This document shows, piece after piece, positions 43,901-57,208 of a DNA stretch of 64,000 nt. Origin of the DNA: Kentomonas sorsogonicus (lineage: Eukaryota; Euglenozoa; Kinetoplastea; Trypanosomatida; Trypanosomatidae); the NCBI GenBank assembly GCA_030347455.1, contig JAQOSZ010000305.1, forward strand, positions 310,001 through 374,000, written 5' to 3'. How positions within the stretch are numbered: the stretch's first letter is position 1; the number at the start of each line of letters is the position of its first letter. A program made the position numbers and the translations under genes. The notes under the pieces are model-generated. The model had not been told where the DNA came from, ran no database searches, and was given only the letters and a program-made list of their open reading frames with translations.

Positions 43901-46900
43901 CTTCTGCCTCGGCTGCGTCAATTCACAACCGCTCACTGCAGAAGAGAACAGAGACAAAAGTATCCTCGAGTGATGCAGGTGGTGGCAGTTCTGATGATAG
44001 GAAGGAGGAGCAGCAGCAGTGCTGCACCCGCAGCGTCAGCGGCGTGACGTATCATTTGTATCTGGTTGGGGGTCCATCCTGTGGCGCTCTTTTCAACCGT
44101 CATGATGATGGCCGCCGATGCTAATGTTGGAAATAACAGTATTGGCGATAATAGCGAGGCTGGTGGTGACGGTGCCGCTTTGCTGCGGATGAATGAGACG
44201 TTTGTGATTCAAAAAGGCACGCAGCTGTCGCCGGGTGTGTTCTCCTTCAGTGTCAACGCACAGATGACGGAAAGGTACTTGGCTTTTGTGAATGAAAATA
44301 ATAATAATAATAACAATAATGGAGGTGAGAGTAATAATGGTGATAGCACTCTTGTTGTTCTGTCAGCGTGCCTTGTAGAGGCAGACGCAGGCGCTACGAC
44401 TGCTACTACGAACGCCAAGTCGAGTGTTGTCTCCTTTAATTTAGACGAACAAAGCATCACGAAAGTTTATTCTGTTGGCTACATGCTTCTAAACACCGAC
44501 GTGGGCGACTTCTCCACATCTTCTTCTTCTTCTTTTTCTGACTCTGACTCTGATGTCAGTTTCGGCTCTGGCGCTGGTGCGGAGGAACAGCAGCGGCAAC
44601 ACACCAATGGCGGCGGCAGCAGCAGCCGTACTGCCGATACGCAACAGCGGCGTGCAAACACCAACGCCCGCGCTCTCTCCCACGCTACCACTATTAGTAG
44701 TAGTAGTAGTAGATTGCTGGCGCTACTTCTCGCACTGTCGATGCCTACACCTGCGCTCCTCCTCTGTTGGCGCCGCCCGGCACTGTTACCCCCCTGGCGG
44801 ATGTGTACGAGACGGTGGATTTGCTGACTCCCGTTACCACGCGCCTGCGTATCTCGCCGCTGTGGGCGGCGATCATCGCCATCGCCTGTGTGGCTGGCGT
44901 GTTGTGCTTGATGTACGTGGTGCTGGCGGCGGCGTGCTGCTGTGTAGTGAGGCCCTCTTCTTCTTCATCTTCTTGTTGTGCTGGCTTTGGTTGCTGCTGC
45001 AACAATGATGACAGCAATAGTGGTAGTAGTAATAGTGACGATGACAATCGGTACAAAAGCGCCGATGAAGAGGGAAATGCGGCCGGCAAACGTTTCGTGC
45101 TTTCGTCCAGTACCGCTTCGCTGCAAAAGTATTCGGTGCCTCTGGAGTCTCCGCAGCTGGCGTGGCTGCAGTCTCGTCAGCTGCGGCAAACATCAGAACA
45201 ACAACAACAACAACAAAAAGGTGGACAAGAGCAAGAAGAGGGACAGAGCGGAAGTCAGGCGTACGCAGCGATCGTGTTTCACCCTCCCGGAGACCCTCAC
45301 GCGAAACATCAAAAACAAGAACAACAACACACTTCAAACAATAACAACGACGACAATGGTAACAATAAAGGTAACCGCACTTCTCAGGGGGTGAAAACAA
45401 CATCAGCCGCGACGGCGGCACAGACAAGCCATAATACAACGAGCGGCAACAGTACAGATGACGGTACGAGTAAAGTTAATCCGATGGATGTTATTCAGTA
45501 TCTGCTGGCTCCCATATTTCTCGATGATGAAAAGCATCATGACGTTTTTACCGTCCATCCACAGAAGAAGAGGAAGCATGAGGATTCTCACCATCACCGT
45601 AATATAGATAATAATGATAATAATCATAGTGATGAGTACTCAGAGCCTGAAAACAACAATAATAATGCCAATGGAAACGGTGGTGAGGGTCTACACAGCG
45701 GGCCACACAAGAAGAAGGATCAGGGGGAGGAGGCGACAAATAAGGGAGTCGTAGACATGCGCAAGCTGCTTTTTGAAAACAACGCGCATGCCATCCAATC
45801 AGGTGACGCGGGCTACGCTGCCGCCAAGGCGTTTTTCTCTCTCACAGAGTTTGACGACTACTATCATCGCGCCCACACTGCCTCTGCTACTGCTACTGCT
45901 GCTGCTTCTGAAGCAAAGAATCCGAAGCACACCGCCGTTGGCAACTATCGAAATGCGTATCTCGCCCTTTTAGAAGAAATGCAGGCCGATGCGAGGAGGA
46001 ATGGGAATATTCTGAATAATACTAGCGATAGCCATAACAATAATAATAACACCACTGTAAGTAGCGACGGTAACGACGATGAGGCTATTTTTATCGATGT
46101 GGATGATATTAACCACTATAATAATAATGATAATAACAGCAACGACGGTGATCTCCGCTCCATGTACAGCAGCGATCCCGACATTCCTCTTCCGATTGAG
46201 GACACCTCCCTCTCCAGCCGCCACGCCTCCCTTGTGAACTACAATGACGACAGCGCCATGATGAATAGCCCACTTGCGCGTAGTGAGGCTGGGGGCTCTC
46301 CTACAGTGGTGGTGCCGCCGCCGCCGCCGCCGCGCGCGGCGTTTGATACGCTAGGTGGGCGCGACTATTACGGCGATGAAAATGACGAAAATAATAATAA
46401 TAGTAATGATAATAATGATAACGGTGGTAATTGGCGCGAGGGGAGGCGGAAGGTGCGGCGGACTCTCAAGTATCGGGAGGCGGACACCGCAGACAATAAC
46501 GGCGGTGATGGAGGAGAGAATGAAAGAAAAAGAAGGAAGGACAGAGACGGAGACGCGTCGTCTAATTCGTCGTCTTCAGCCTCAGAGGTGTACACGTGCG
46601 AGAGTACCCACTTGGACACGCTAGGAATGGACACGACACCGCTGGGGAAGTTTCGGCCACGTAATGAGAGGAGAGGAGGAGGGGGAGGGGGAAATACTAG
46701 CCGCGGGAACTTTGGTGGCGATGATGATGACAGACGTAATGATTCCTCCTCTTCCTCCCTCTTTTCCCCGCCTCTGCAAGACGTGGCCTGCGGGAGGCGA
46801 GCTATTTTGAAGAAGAGGAGGACGCCGCTGGTGCTTCTCACCCTCACCGACTTGATAATAACCATCATAACAATAACAACAATAGTAATTTCGACACGAG

Positions 46901-48242
46901 CGATATCTATAGCGAGATTGAGGGCGACCGCCGCCTGCGCCGCGCCAACTCCACCACTGGTAAACTCGCGCGGCGACTCGACACGAATGATAAAAATAAC
47001 AATAATAATAATCGTAATAGTGATGACGACGATGCCGTTTTTAGTTTTGCCGAGCGCGTGCGAGAGCTCAAGGAGGCGGAGAGGTGCGCGCGGCGGCGAA
47101 TTGAGATTGTCTACACGACGCTCCTCAATAATGGCATACTAGAGGCGGAGCTGGCGGAGTGGCGGGATATTATGAGGCGCGAGGGGGAGAGGATTGAGGG
47201 GGCGCTGGCCGCGCGCTCTTCGCTTTCTTCTTCTACCCGGCAACAACAACACCAAGCAGAACTCGAGAAGGAAAAAACAACAACAGGAGGGGCGCGGCGA
47301 CGACGGCCGCTGCTGCCGCTGCTGCTACACACGCCGACCCCACTAACAGTGCTGACTTTCCCACATTACGCAGTCGTCACAATAATAATAATAATAATAA
47401 TAATAAAAATGCCGCTCATGACTATTACTACGACAATGACGATGATGAATCGGACGTGTATAGTGCGCTAGAGGGCCTCGGTAACCACCACACCGATAAA
47501 AGTAACAGGAAGAAGCCGCACTCACCGCAACCATCAACAACAGCATCAACAACAGCTTCAGCGGCAAAGGAAGGAAGTGATACGCCTGCCGCCGCCGCCT
47601 CTCCCTCTCTTGACGAGAGAATGTCCCTCCTGCGTCAGGAGGAGAGGGCGGCCAGACGGCAGATCGCCTCCGAGTATGTGAACGTTTTAGACGACTCTAT
47701 TCTTTCGGCGGAGCTGGCAGAGTGGCGGGAGATTATGAGACGCGAGGGGGAGAGAATTGAGAGGGAATTGGACACTCGCAAGAGTAACAAGAGCGATGAT
47801 AAAGCCGCTGTAGCAGCCGCAGTAACAACAACAACAAATCACAATAATAACAATGATGGTCATAGTAACAGTGATGACGTTGATGACGGTGGTATTACGA
47901 GTCCGAGAGTGACGGCTAACAGTAATAACAGTAATAACAACAACAACAACCGTAATGACAACAATAACAATAACAACACCAACGCCAACGCCACAACAAG
48001 AACCATCTGCCCAGTGGCAGCTCTGCCAGAGCGTATAGCGAGAACTATCTTATGAACTTTCTTCCCAGAACGGCGGAGGAAGAAGAAGAAAGCGATATGT
48101 ATAGTGAAATGGAGGGGGGCAGCAACAGCCGCCGGCGTCGACGCTCTCTCTCACACCCTCAGCACACTAATGAGGGAGCAATGGGAAATGAAAACGAGGA
48201 GAAGGAAAAGGCAAAGGCAAAGGAAAAGGAAGGGGAGGGCAG

Positions 48243-48278
<36 letters not shown>

Positions 48279-48831
48279 CACGCGCCGCCGTTCGCCCAGT
48301 CAGTATGCCGACTACGGTAGCGACATATACAGCGAAATTGAAGGGCAGCGCTCCCCTTTTTCTATGAGACGCGAAGACAGCGCCGCACGGACAAACGGCG
48401 GGGGAGCTAATAATAATAACAACAGGAACATCAATAATGATATCAATAGTGGTAATAATAATAAGAATTACAAGAATGGTGTTAGTGCTACGAGTCCCCC
48501 CTCTGAACAGCAAGCCCAACAAAAACAGCAGCAGCAGAAAGTATTAACGAGGGCTGCTAGCTATGTTGATGAACGGTCAGACATGTATAGTGAGATCGAG
48601 GGAAGAGGGCCTTCGGTCGGAACGGCTGCTGCGACCGAAGCCGCTGACAACACGAACAATAATAATAATAATAATAATGAGAATAGTAATAATAACAATA
48701 ACATAGATGATGCCAAGCGTCAGCGGCAGGCGGCGTACAGAGACACCGACAGTAACAAGGAAAACGATAGCTTCGACTCGCCCGCCCTCCAGCGCTTCCT
48801 CAAAGCCATCAAACACGACCAACACAAGTAA
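39636..48831 (+). CDS. Giant type I membrane protein with a repeated YSEIEG tail motif, many frame changes
   Basis: Not recognised as a known family. ATG 39636 gives a signal-peptide-like start (VLHALLVAAALLVGLSLL). A very long outer part follows, mixing Asn/Ser/Thr tracts with ordered islands such as FVTRRHFVLLGNIYPVSLRF, SYVYAIEIDKVFGK, MPVIAWVNVSFPVSFISLAN, TYQYRFVVYDNMNRIATDVT, SAVDRFYLCAAVTAAAVFSS, LASHYTPQLLTHALRYCEVV and MNETFVIQKGTQLSPGVFSF. One membrane span lies at about 44860-44946 (LWAAIIAIACVAGVLCLMYV), then CCCVV and a cytoplasmic tail of more than 1,200 residues. The tail has two copies of a roughly 52-residue helical repeat and five S-D-x-Y-S-x-x-E-G motifs. It ends PALQRFLKAIKHDQHK. 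I count roughly 13 one-base frame changes, with family-like sequence resuming each time. The order signal, outer part, membrane span, tail argues for one gene of about 3,060 residues, but separate genes cannot be fully excluded. Confidence 0.6.
46899..48612 (+). repeat. Five copies of S-D-x-Y-S-x-x-E-G in the protein tail
   Basis: Coding repeats centred on Tyr codons at 46908 (SDIYSEIEG), 47459 (SDVYSALEG), 48100 (SDMYSEMEG), 48328 (SDIYSEIEG) and 48586 (SDMYSEIEG). All five fit Y-x-x-hydrophobic, the consensus of adaptor-binding sorting signals, each preceded by Ser-Asp and followed by Glu-Gly. They lie in three different reading frames but share the motif, which supports the view that all these frames belong to one protein. 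Confidence 0.8.
47058..47782 (+). repeat. Duplicated helical segment in the giant protein tail
   Basis: Two related segments of about 52 residues, at 47058-47216 and 47621-47782. Both have a charged helix followed by the shared core AELAEWR[DE]IMRREGERIE. Each is followed within about 250-350 bases by one of the Y-x-x-hydrophobic motifs, so a larger tail module may have been duplicated. The two copies lie in different frames. Confidence 0.8.
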
Positions 48832-50130
48832 ACAAGCGGAGTCGCGTGCGTGTGTATGCGAATGCGTGGGTGCACGTGCATATCTGTGCGTCTGTATATA
48901 TACATGCATATAGACGGTGAGATACTGTGCCACACATTCGAGTTATTCGTCTTGTAGTGATGTGGCGGTCGTTCCATCTCTCCGTATGCTGATCGCTGCG
49001 TCTATTGCCTCCTGTCATGTCACTTCCTCCCCTCCCCTCCCCTCCCCTTCTCTCCCTCTCTCTCTCTCTCTCTTTCCCTCTCCGTTACTTTTGCTCCCAC
49101 TTTACTTGAGGCGCAGCTCCACTGAACTGCCCAGTCTTTTTTCCCTTTTTTTTTTATATTCATGCTTCATTTTTTCCTGTATTTTATTTTCTCTCCCGTT
49201 TTCAATTACAATACTTAGAATTCTTCCTCTCTCTCTCTCTTCCTCTCTTCCTCTCTGCGATCGCAATTCGATCCACCACACGAATAACAAAACACCGGAT
49301 GTAAAAAACTAAAAATAAAAACAAAGCTGTTTGACTCTTATGCCCTTCTCCTGCCAAAATTATCGTCTGTGTGATGGAATGAGTGCTTCGTCTTTGGAAT
49401 TTTCTCCTTTCTATCCCCTTTTCTCTTTTTAATTGTGATTATTGATACCGCGGCCAAGAGAGGCGAAAAAATGAGGAAGTAGAACTTTAATGCATGAACG
49501 TATTTCTCCCAAGAACGTGCTGCTGTGTAAGTGACGCTTATTTTTCCCTTCTTCTTTTATCATGTTCTCTCCTCCCCGCCCTTTCCTTCTTCCCCCTCCG
49601 TTTTCTTTTTTACACACACACACACACACACACGAAACAACAATAGCAACAACAACATCAGTAACAACAAGAACAATAACAGGAATACGCTACATTTCGT
49701 TTTTTTTTTTAACTGGCCGCAACATTTATTTTTGCCCCTCTTCTTCTTCTTTCACGCTCCACGCCCTGCTTTTCAATTCCTTACTCATCTCTTATTTCTT
49801 CTTATTGATTTTTCTTTTTGTACCACCTCCTTAGATTTCCTTTTTTTTTGGTTTTTCTTTTCTAGATTCATTTATATAAAGTCTTTGTTTTTAAATATAT
49901 AAATATCTCAAAGTCTTCACCACATCTGCTTTTTTTTTTTCTGTTTTCACTTGTAAGCATTACATCTTTAAAAAAAGCTATTTCTCTCTCTTTCTTCAAT
50001 CCACAGCGAAATCCCAACAAATACATACTCGTAGGTATTCTCCAGTGCAAGTCAACTCTCCTCTCCCCTTACTCATTCCTCTTTTCCCACACACGCAGAA
50101 ACATTTATTATTTATTTTTTCTATTGTTAA
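48832..50130 (+). other. Spacer upstream of the coiled-coil gene
   Basis: CT- and T-rich spacer with a CA run at about 49613-49633. Pyrimidine-rich sequence at about 50058-50090 followed by ACGCAG (AG 50097-50098) is a candidate trans-splice acceptor 33 nt before the ATG at 50131. No gene seen. Confidence 0.5.
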
Positions 50131-50427
50131 ATGTTTCGCCCATCTTCATCGCCTACCGCCGCCGCCGCCGCACGGCAGCTCCACACACCGCCATACACAT
50201 CGGGAGGCGGCGACTCTTTCTCTAAACAACAACAACAGCAAAAAGGAGGAGAAGAGGAAGCGGGAGTGAAAAACACTTTTAACTTTCACGATCTCTACAA
50301 TGGCGAAGATTTAACTCACTTGTATCCTGCTGATGCTGACAGCTGCGACTTCAACAAGAACAACAATTATCTACAGCAACAACAACAGCGTCACTATATG
50401 AATGACAATCGTTATAGCCATAACACC

Positions 50428-50463
<36 letters not shown>

Positions 50464-53400
50464 AATAATAACAATAGTCAACAACAACACACACACCGTA
50501 CGGACGGTGATGGTAATATCAACAAGACTATTCGTCAAATGGATGAAGCAAATGATAATGGCATGATAGACGGCGACGCCATCGCGGATTTAATTGAGGA
50601 GTTTCCTTCCCTCCGACATTACATTTTGCGCTCCTATGACATCGATGCATGCAGCACAAGCAGCAACAGCAACAGCAACAGCAATAGCAGTAGTATCAGT
50701 GAGGAGTATACGAATACGACTGCGGCGACGACTAATAATAATAATCATCATCATGTGCATAATCAGCGTCATCACCATAATAATAATAATAATAATAATA
50801 ATGCCGATGACTATCCTAATGAACATAACCAATTTAGGCGCGGGGAGAGGGAGGGTCAGTATGCGGAATGGAATGATAACACGGCAGAGAGGGCACAGCG
50901 GCGCGCGCAGGCGGAGGGCGTATTGCGAGAAGCTCAACGCACACCACCAGACTTTACACCTCTCAAGAGATGGGAGGAATCACTAACAATAACCAAAAGC
51001 AATGCAACAACAACAACGACACCGACAACAGCAAAAAAGGAAAAGGAAACTCAAAGCTTGACGGAGCCGCGCTGTCTCCGCCGCCGCCGCCACAGAATGC
51101 TTCCTCTCCTTTTTCTCTGCCATACAACGACCCTGCAGCTCCTAAACCCCGGCAGCGGCAACCACCAGGAGAAACAACAACAATTACAAAAAACAACAAC
51201 AAAAACCGCAGCAACAACATGCACAGCAGCCAGTGGTGAGGAAGCGGAATGCGCTGCCGCCCCCCAAGGGCCAGCTCCAACCACCACCCCCATTTACAAA
51301 ACATCAACAACAACAACAACTACAACAACAACAATTGTTAAAAACAGGAAAAGAAAAGGGGAAGCGGCGCCCGTCGCCGCACGCCTCCGTCAATCCTCCG
51401 CCTTTTTCGTTTACTTCTTCGACTTCTCCCTCCTCCCAACTCTCCCCGTCCACTCCCACCCCAGCCGCCACGCCCCGCAGGCGTACCAGAATCACCACAA
51501 TAATAATCATAATAACAATAATAATAACTATAAAAACATTTACAACGATCAGCAGCGAGGGAAAGCGGCAGAAGCTTCAGCTAAAATAACAACGGCAGTA
51601 AGCTCCAAGCAATGTTACTGCTGGTGGTGGTGTTGGTGGTGCGAGTACCACCGACCGCATTCCTACTCGCGCTGCTAATACCAATAATAACCATAACAAT
51701 ATTACGAGTAATAACAACAATAACGATAGTTCTCATGTGATTCGCAACAATAGCAACAACAACAACAACAACAACAACAACATTCGTCATAGCAGTGGTG
51801 CTGCTATGCCAAAAGAGGTCTCGCGACAGGCTGGCGCTGCGGCTGGCGGTGGCGGTAGAGGCGATGAGGGAAATCAGCAAATCGAAATGAATAGCCAGCA
51901 AGACGCATCGGGTCAGGTGTGGCCTGCGCCAGAAGCATATCGTGAGGTAGACTTGGAGGAATACCGCGACGAACCAACACCACCAAACAATAACAATAAT
52001 AATAATAATAATAATAATATCAACAATAATGCCGCTGAGGTTTACGCCTCTGCTGCTGGAGCAGGCAACAACAACAACAACAATCCTCTATGACACCCAA
52101 CCCTAACCGCAACGTCGCCAGTAATAATAATAATAATACAACAATATCATCGCCACCACAACGACCCATCATCCGCAACGCGATCATCATAATCACCGCA
52201 ATCAGCAGCTGTCTCAGTGGCAATCTTCAACCTGCAACAACAACAACGGGAACAACAGCAACAACAGGCTGGCGTCACTACCTCTCTCTCGCCCGCGCCG
52301 CGAGTCCTCAGCTGGTGGCTCGTCTGCTGCAGGCGGCGGCGGAGGCGGACGCACACACCGCGCGGGTGCTGCAGACGCTGCGTGCGCTGGCGACAGAGCG
52401 CGCCGCACTGCACGCGCCCACCGCCGCCGCCCTCACCGCGACCCGTGCGGAGCTGCTAGAGACGAATACGGTCGTGCTGTCGTGTGGCGGCGGCGCTGCG
52501 GGAGGAGCGGGAGCGCGCGCGGGTGCTGGCCGCGGAGAACGACGTGTTGATTGCGAGAATACAACTATTACAGAGTCAGTATCAACAGTATCAACAGCAA
52601 CAATATCAACAACAACAACAACATCGTTCGTCGGCGGCGTCGGCCTCTTGGGGTTTTCCGCAAGACCATTCACAACCACAACAACAACAACAGTATCATA
52701 ATTATCAGCAGCAGCAGCGCGCGGGCGGAGGCACCCGACGGGGGGACTCTCAAGAGCCCTCTCTGAGCATTCGTGCGAGTATGACTACAAGCTCCAACAA
52801 CAACAACTATAATAATAATAATAACAATAATAGTAATAGGAGAGCAAGTCCCCATAACAACAACAATGACAACAATACTGGGTATAACGACGACGAACCC
52901 GACCCTACTACTAGTAATAGTAGTAACAGCGTCAATAATAGTCTCTACACTAATCGACTGATCATCGCTCTGCAGGAACAGGTGCGTGCGCTGACGGAGA
53001 TTATTGACGACCGGGAGGCGCTGGCAAAGGCGGCGTATGAGGACACACTGGTGTATGTGGGACGACAGCGGCGGCGCAGCGGTGATGCCATTGATTGCCC
53101 AGCTACTGGTACTACTATTGGTCAACATCATAATTATAATAATAATGGTGATTATGATAGGTGTAGATTTGATCCCGTTGTGGGTAAAAACGGACTTCCG
53201 CCTTCCTCTCTTCCCTCCTCAAATGATCGATTGCACAATCCAGCGTTTCGTCTAGTCAGCGGCCGCTCTGCGAATAACACAAACACTACACAGGTGCAAC
53301 AACAACAACAACAGCAACACAGCAAGAACAACATCAACAACATTAACAACAAAAAGAAAGAGGTTCACTTTGAAGGGGAAGTGAGACGCAACGATGGTGA

Positions 53401-54944
53401 TGATAATGGCTATCAGCGCTTTCCACACTCCATGCAGTCCGCCGCAGCGTTTGCGGGAGCGAAGGCAGCGCCCCTCAGCAACCATCTTTTCCCTTTTGCT
53501 GCTGGTGCTGGCGCATCCGTTAGCGGCCGCGGTGGTGATGGTATGGGGGTGGGTGTTGCTCCTGCAGGTGCGAAAAAGAGCGGTGGCGGAGAAGAACGCC
53601 CTAGCTACCACAATAATAATAATAATAGGAGTAATAATAATAATAATGGCTTCATGGATGATGATGCTGGTAGTAATAATGACACTACACACGCCGCGCG
53701 CAGCCCCGCCTTCACCCGATATCAACAGCAGCAGCACGCGAGCCAGCGCCGGCTGCTGACAGAGCTCGCACAGCTGCGGCAGTCGCTGTACGCCTCGCAG
53801 GCGCTTGCCGAGCAGGGTCGTCCGGGCGCTTGTTTTGCAGCGCCACCACGCCCGCCGCGCCCTCACCGCCGCCGCCGCCGCGCGGGACTACTACAAGAAG
53901 GGCCTGCGCCGCGCGGTGACCACCGCCGCCGCACGCCTGCGCTTGCTGCAGCGGGAACAGCCGGCGGCGGCGGAGGCGCGGGTGTACGGCCGTTTAGAGC
54001 CCCGCGTGGGTCGGCTGCGGGCAGAGCTGGCGGCGCAGCGGCAGCGCTATGCGGAGCTGCACTCGCTGCACGAGACAGAGACGGCGCGACTGCGGGCGGA
54101 GCTGGCGGCGGCGAGGGACAGCTCTGCAGGAGGAGCGGCGGCGGCGCGCGCGGGCGGAGCGGCGGCACCGACTGCACATGTCCGGCGCAAATGAAGAGCT
54201 GCGGCTTGTGAGACAGGCAATGGAAGTGCTGGAGCGGCGGGTGTTTGCGGGAGGCGGCGGCAACCATACTCATCGTGATATCAACACTGCTAATACTGAG
54301 TGCGAGTTTTACTACGGGAAATCGGTTTGGTAACACGAATGATGTTGATGACGATGTTATTATTAGTGATGATAGAAGTGATAATAATAATAATAATAAT
54401 AGGACGTCTGGCTTTCGACCCAGCAATGCTCCCACAAACAAATACGGGTTATGACACGCCCGACGACGCCGACGAGAACGATAATTATCATAACGGAAAA
54501 AGTGAAGATGCGTACTATAACGACGGTGAAGACGATGAAGACGACTATTATTACTCTTACTACGGAGACGGCGATGACCACTATAATAACAATAATAACA
54601 ACAATTATAATACAAACAATACAAATAATAATAATCATTATAACAACAACAACAATACTACTCACAACTATAATAATAATAATAATAATCCTAATAAGCT
54701 CAACACGGCTAATCTTAATCATAACAATAATCGTTATTACCCATACCAATCCAATAACAACAACAACAATGGTGGTGGTGGTGCCCCCGTCAGAGGTGTC
54801 AATGGAGTGGGCGCGCAGGGACAACGCAGTAACGGCAGTGGTGGGGCGCGGCCCTACGAGGGCTATTACCACAGGCAACACACGAATGAGTCTGTGGGTA
54901 ATAACGAGAGCGGCACCTTTGCCTACGAAGGAGGACTTGAATGA
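50131..54944 (+). CDS. Low-complexity coiled-coil protein, many frame changes
   Basis: Not recognised. ATG 50131 starts MFRPSSSPTAAAAARQLHTP. The N-terminal part has Gln, Asn and His tracts with small ordered islands (FNFHDLYNGEDLTHLYPADA, AIADLIEEFPSLRHYILRSY). After several one-base frame changes between about 50985 and 52500 comes an Ala/Glu/Arg helical region: LVARLLQAAAEADAHTARVL, EERERARVLAAENDVLIARI, TNRLIIALQEQVRALTEIID, SQRRLLTELAQLRQSLYASQ, YYKKGLRRAVTTAAARLRLL, LHSLHETETARLRAELAAAR and NEELRLVRQAMEVLERRVFA. These have clear coiled-coil character. The tail is Asp/Asn/Tyr-rich and ends SGTFAYEGGLE with TGA. I count about ten frame changes over 4.8 kb. A cytoskeletal or flagellar scaffold role would be typical of such proteins, but this is inference only. 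Confidence 0.6.
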
Positions 54945-56397
54945 CCGTGACGCTTTTTGATGCGTATATATCTATAGTAGTAAAGAAATAAATAAACACA
55001 TATCTACATTTAAGGGAGAAGAAGACGTTTTATCAATACGGGAGTGAATGGAGTGTTATATATTTGTGTGTTTTACGTGATTGCGTTCCACCAATGCTTC
55101 TCTCTTTTTTTTCTTCTTCTCTCTTCACCTTTTCATAGGTCCTCCTCTGTTTTTACATTCTTTCCTCTTTTTTTTCTTTTCCCTTCACATATTAGATCTT
55201 TTCTTCTTTTACGTTTTCTTTTTCAAATTCCTTTTCCTTTTTCAACTCTATCGCATCCGTGTATATGATTGCCGCCACCTTTGTGTATTGTATTGTTCCC
55301 CCTCCTCTTGCTTTTCTTTCTTCTTCGTTTCTTTGCATCTTAGAAAGAAGAAAATAACATAAAAATAAAAGTGCTTGTGAATGATGTTTTTTCATGTCTG
55401 AGCTTCATCCTTTTTGCTGTATTCCATCTTCTATTCTCTGTATTATAATTATGATCATTATGGTTCTGGTGAGAGTGTATATGCCTGAGTGTATGGTTAC
55501 GACTCATAACGCACAAATTTATTTGGATGTGTTGCGCTTTTATTGTATATCTTGCATCGTTCATCTCCCCCCCCCCCCTGCTACCACCACCTTTGATCAC
55601 TTCCATTTCTTCTATTTTTCTTTTTTATTATTATTTCCCACTGATTTGAACATACCCATATCTCTTTGAAAACGAGCTAACAAAAAAAGAGAAAAAAAAG
55701 GAAAAGTACCTTAGCACAACGCAAATTTGCTTATAACACTCAAAAACACTCTTTCTCGTTTTCATCTTCCTTTTCTGTTTTCACTTACCCCATTACTTTT
55801 TTTTTTTCTGTTTTCTGTTTTTTTTTCTTCGTTTCTAGTGTATTGACGTCTGCTCATTCTTTTTTTTTTTTGACACTTTTACAGACACCGACACACAAAC
55901 ACAGCAGAACACAAGATACGTAGAAAAGAACAACGGGAAAAGAAAGAAGAGGAGAAGAAAAAGGAAAAGGAAAGAGATATTAGGTTCTCTCTCATTATTA
56001 TTCTCCTGTTTCTTGCTTTTTTAAGAGCTCTCAGATTCAGGACTGTTTTTTATTGTTGAAGTTGGTGAAAAAAAAGTAAGCTTTAAAAGTTCTTACTTTT
56101 CTTGATCACTTCCACTATTGTATCATTTATAAAGTTTTGTCCTTGTACTTTTGTATCGACATCTCTTTTTTATTTTCATCATATCATCATTATCTCTCTT
56201 CTAAAAAAAAAGAAAGAAGAAGTTTATTTTCTCTCTTCTCTTTCTTCCTTCAAAGAGAAACAAGAAAGAAAAAAGAAAGAAAACGTACTGGGAAAGGGAA
56301 ATAACAATATATCCAGATAAAGAAAGGAGAAAACTTAATTATATTTAGATACACACTCTTCTCTCTTGCTCGGACTAAACACACACACGGGGGATTT

Positions 56398-56434
<37 letters not shown>

Positions 56435-57208
56435 TTCTCAATTGTACCCACACGTACCTACTTTTGTATCTCTTCTTCGTTATTTCTTTCTTTGCTTTAT
56501 TCTTCTTATTATTGCGATTATTACTCTGCCTCCTTTTTACTCAATCACCTAGATCCTTATTTATTTTTATTTCTTTACTTTCTCTTTCTCTGAGTTTAAG
56601 CATTTCAAACATATATCAATCTAATTTGATTCTTATTTTCTTTCTTTTTTTTTTCTCTTGAAAGCATCTCATTTGCTTTTTCTTTCATCTTCTTTCATCT
56701 TCTTCTTTTTCTACGGTGATTTGACAGGCAAAGTAGGAGAGTATTAATTAAGAATTATATAGAAGTATAAGTAAAAGGAAATAAAAACGGGAGAAAAAGA
56801 TTTGGTACAAACGCCTTCCGCCATTCGGCTTCGTTTTTACTAAAAAGTTGGCAAAAGCGGCAGGTACTTTTTAGTGTTTTTCTTTCCCTGTCCTTTTTTT
56901 TTTTCTTGAAGACTGTCTCTGTATTGTTTGAGATTTCTTTCTCTTTCTTCTTTCTTTCTTGTTTTTCTCTTTTCCCTATTTTTTTTTTTTTTTTTGTTCA
57001 ACGGCGACTCCATCGAATCTGATCCTTTTTCCTTCTTTTTGCCTCTCGTGGTGTTTTTCTACAAGAGACGTGTAACACAACCGTCAAGGAAAGTAACAGC
57101 AACCGGCGGCGGAGTAAACTTACAAGTAAAAGCAAAATAAGAGTTGAGAGGAAATACAAACAAGGAAATAACAACACTTACACACACACACACACACGCA
57201 CACACCAA
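54945..57208 (+). other. Spacer upstream of the C11 peptidase gene
   Basis: Very T-rich spacer with a C run near 55568-55578, a CT run at 56400-56429 and long T runs near 55799-55808, 55860-55871 and 56980-56996. The open frames are Phe/Leu/Ser-rich and not credible. The final part is a purine-rich leader with a CA run at 57180-57196. No gene seen. Confidence 0.5.

Noticed and set aside
54300-54944. A separate small Asp/Asn/Tyr-rich gene at the end of the coiled-coil gene
   Set aside because: There is no spacer, splice-like signal or plausible start; it reads better as the tail of the gene beginning at 50131 after frame changes.
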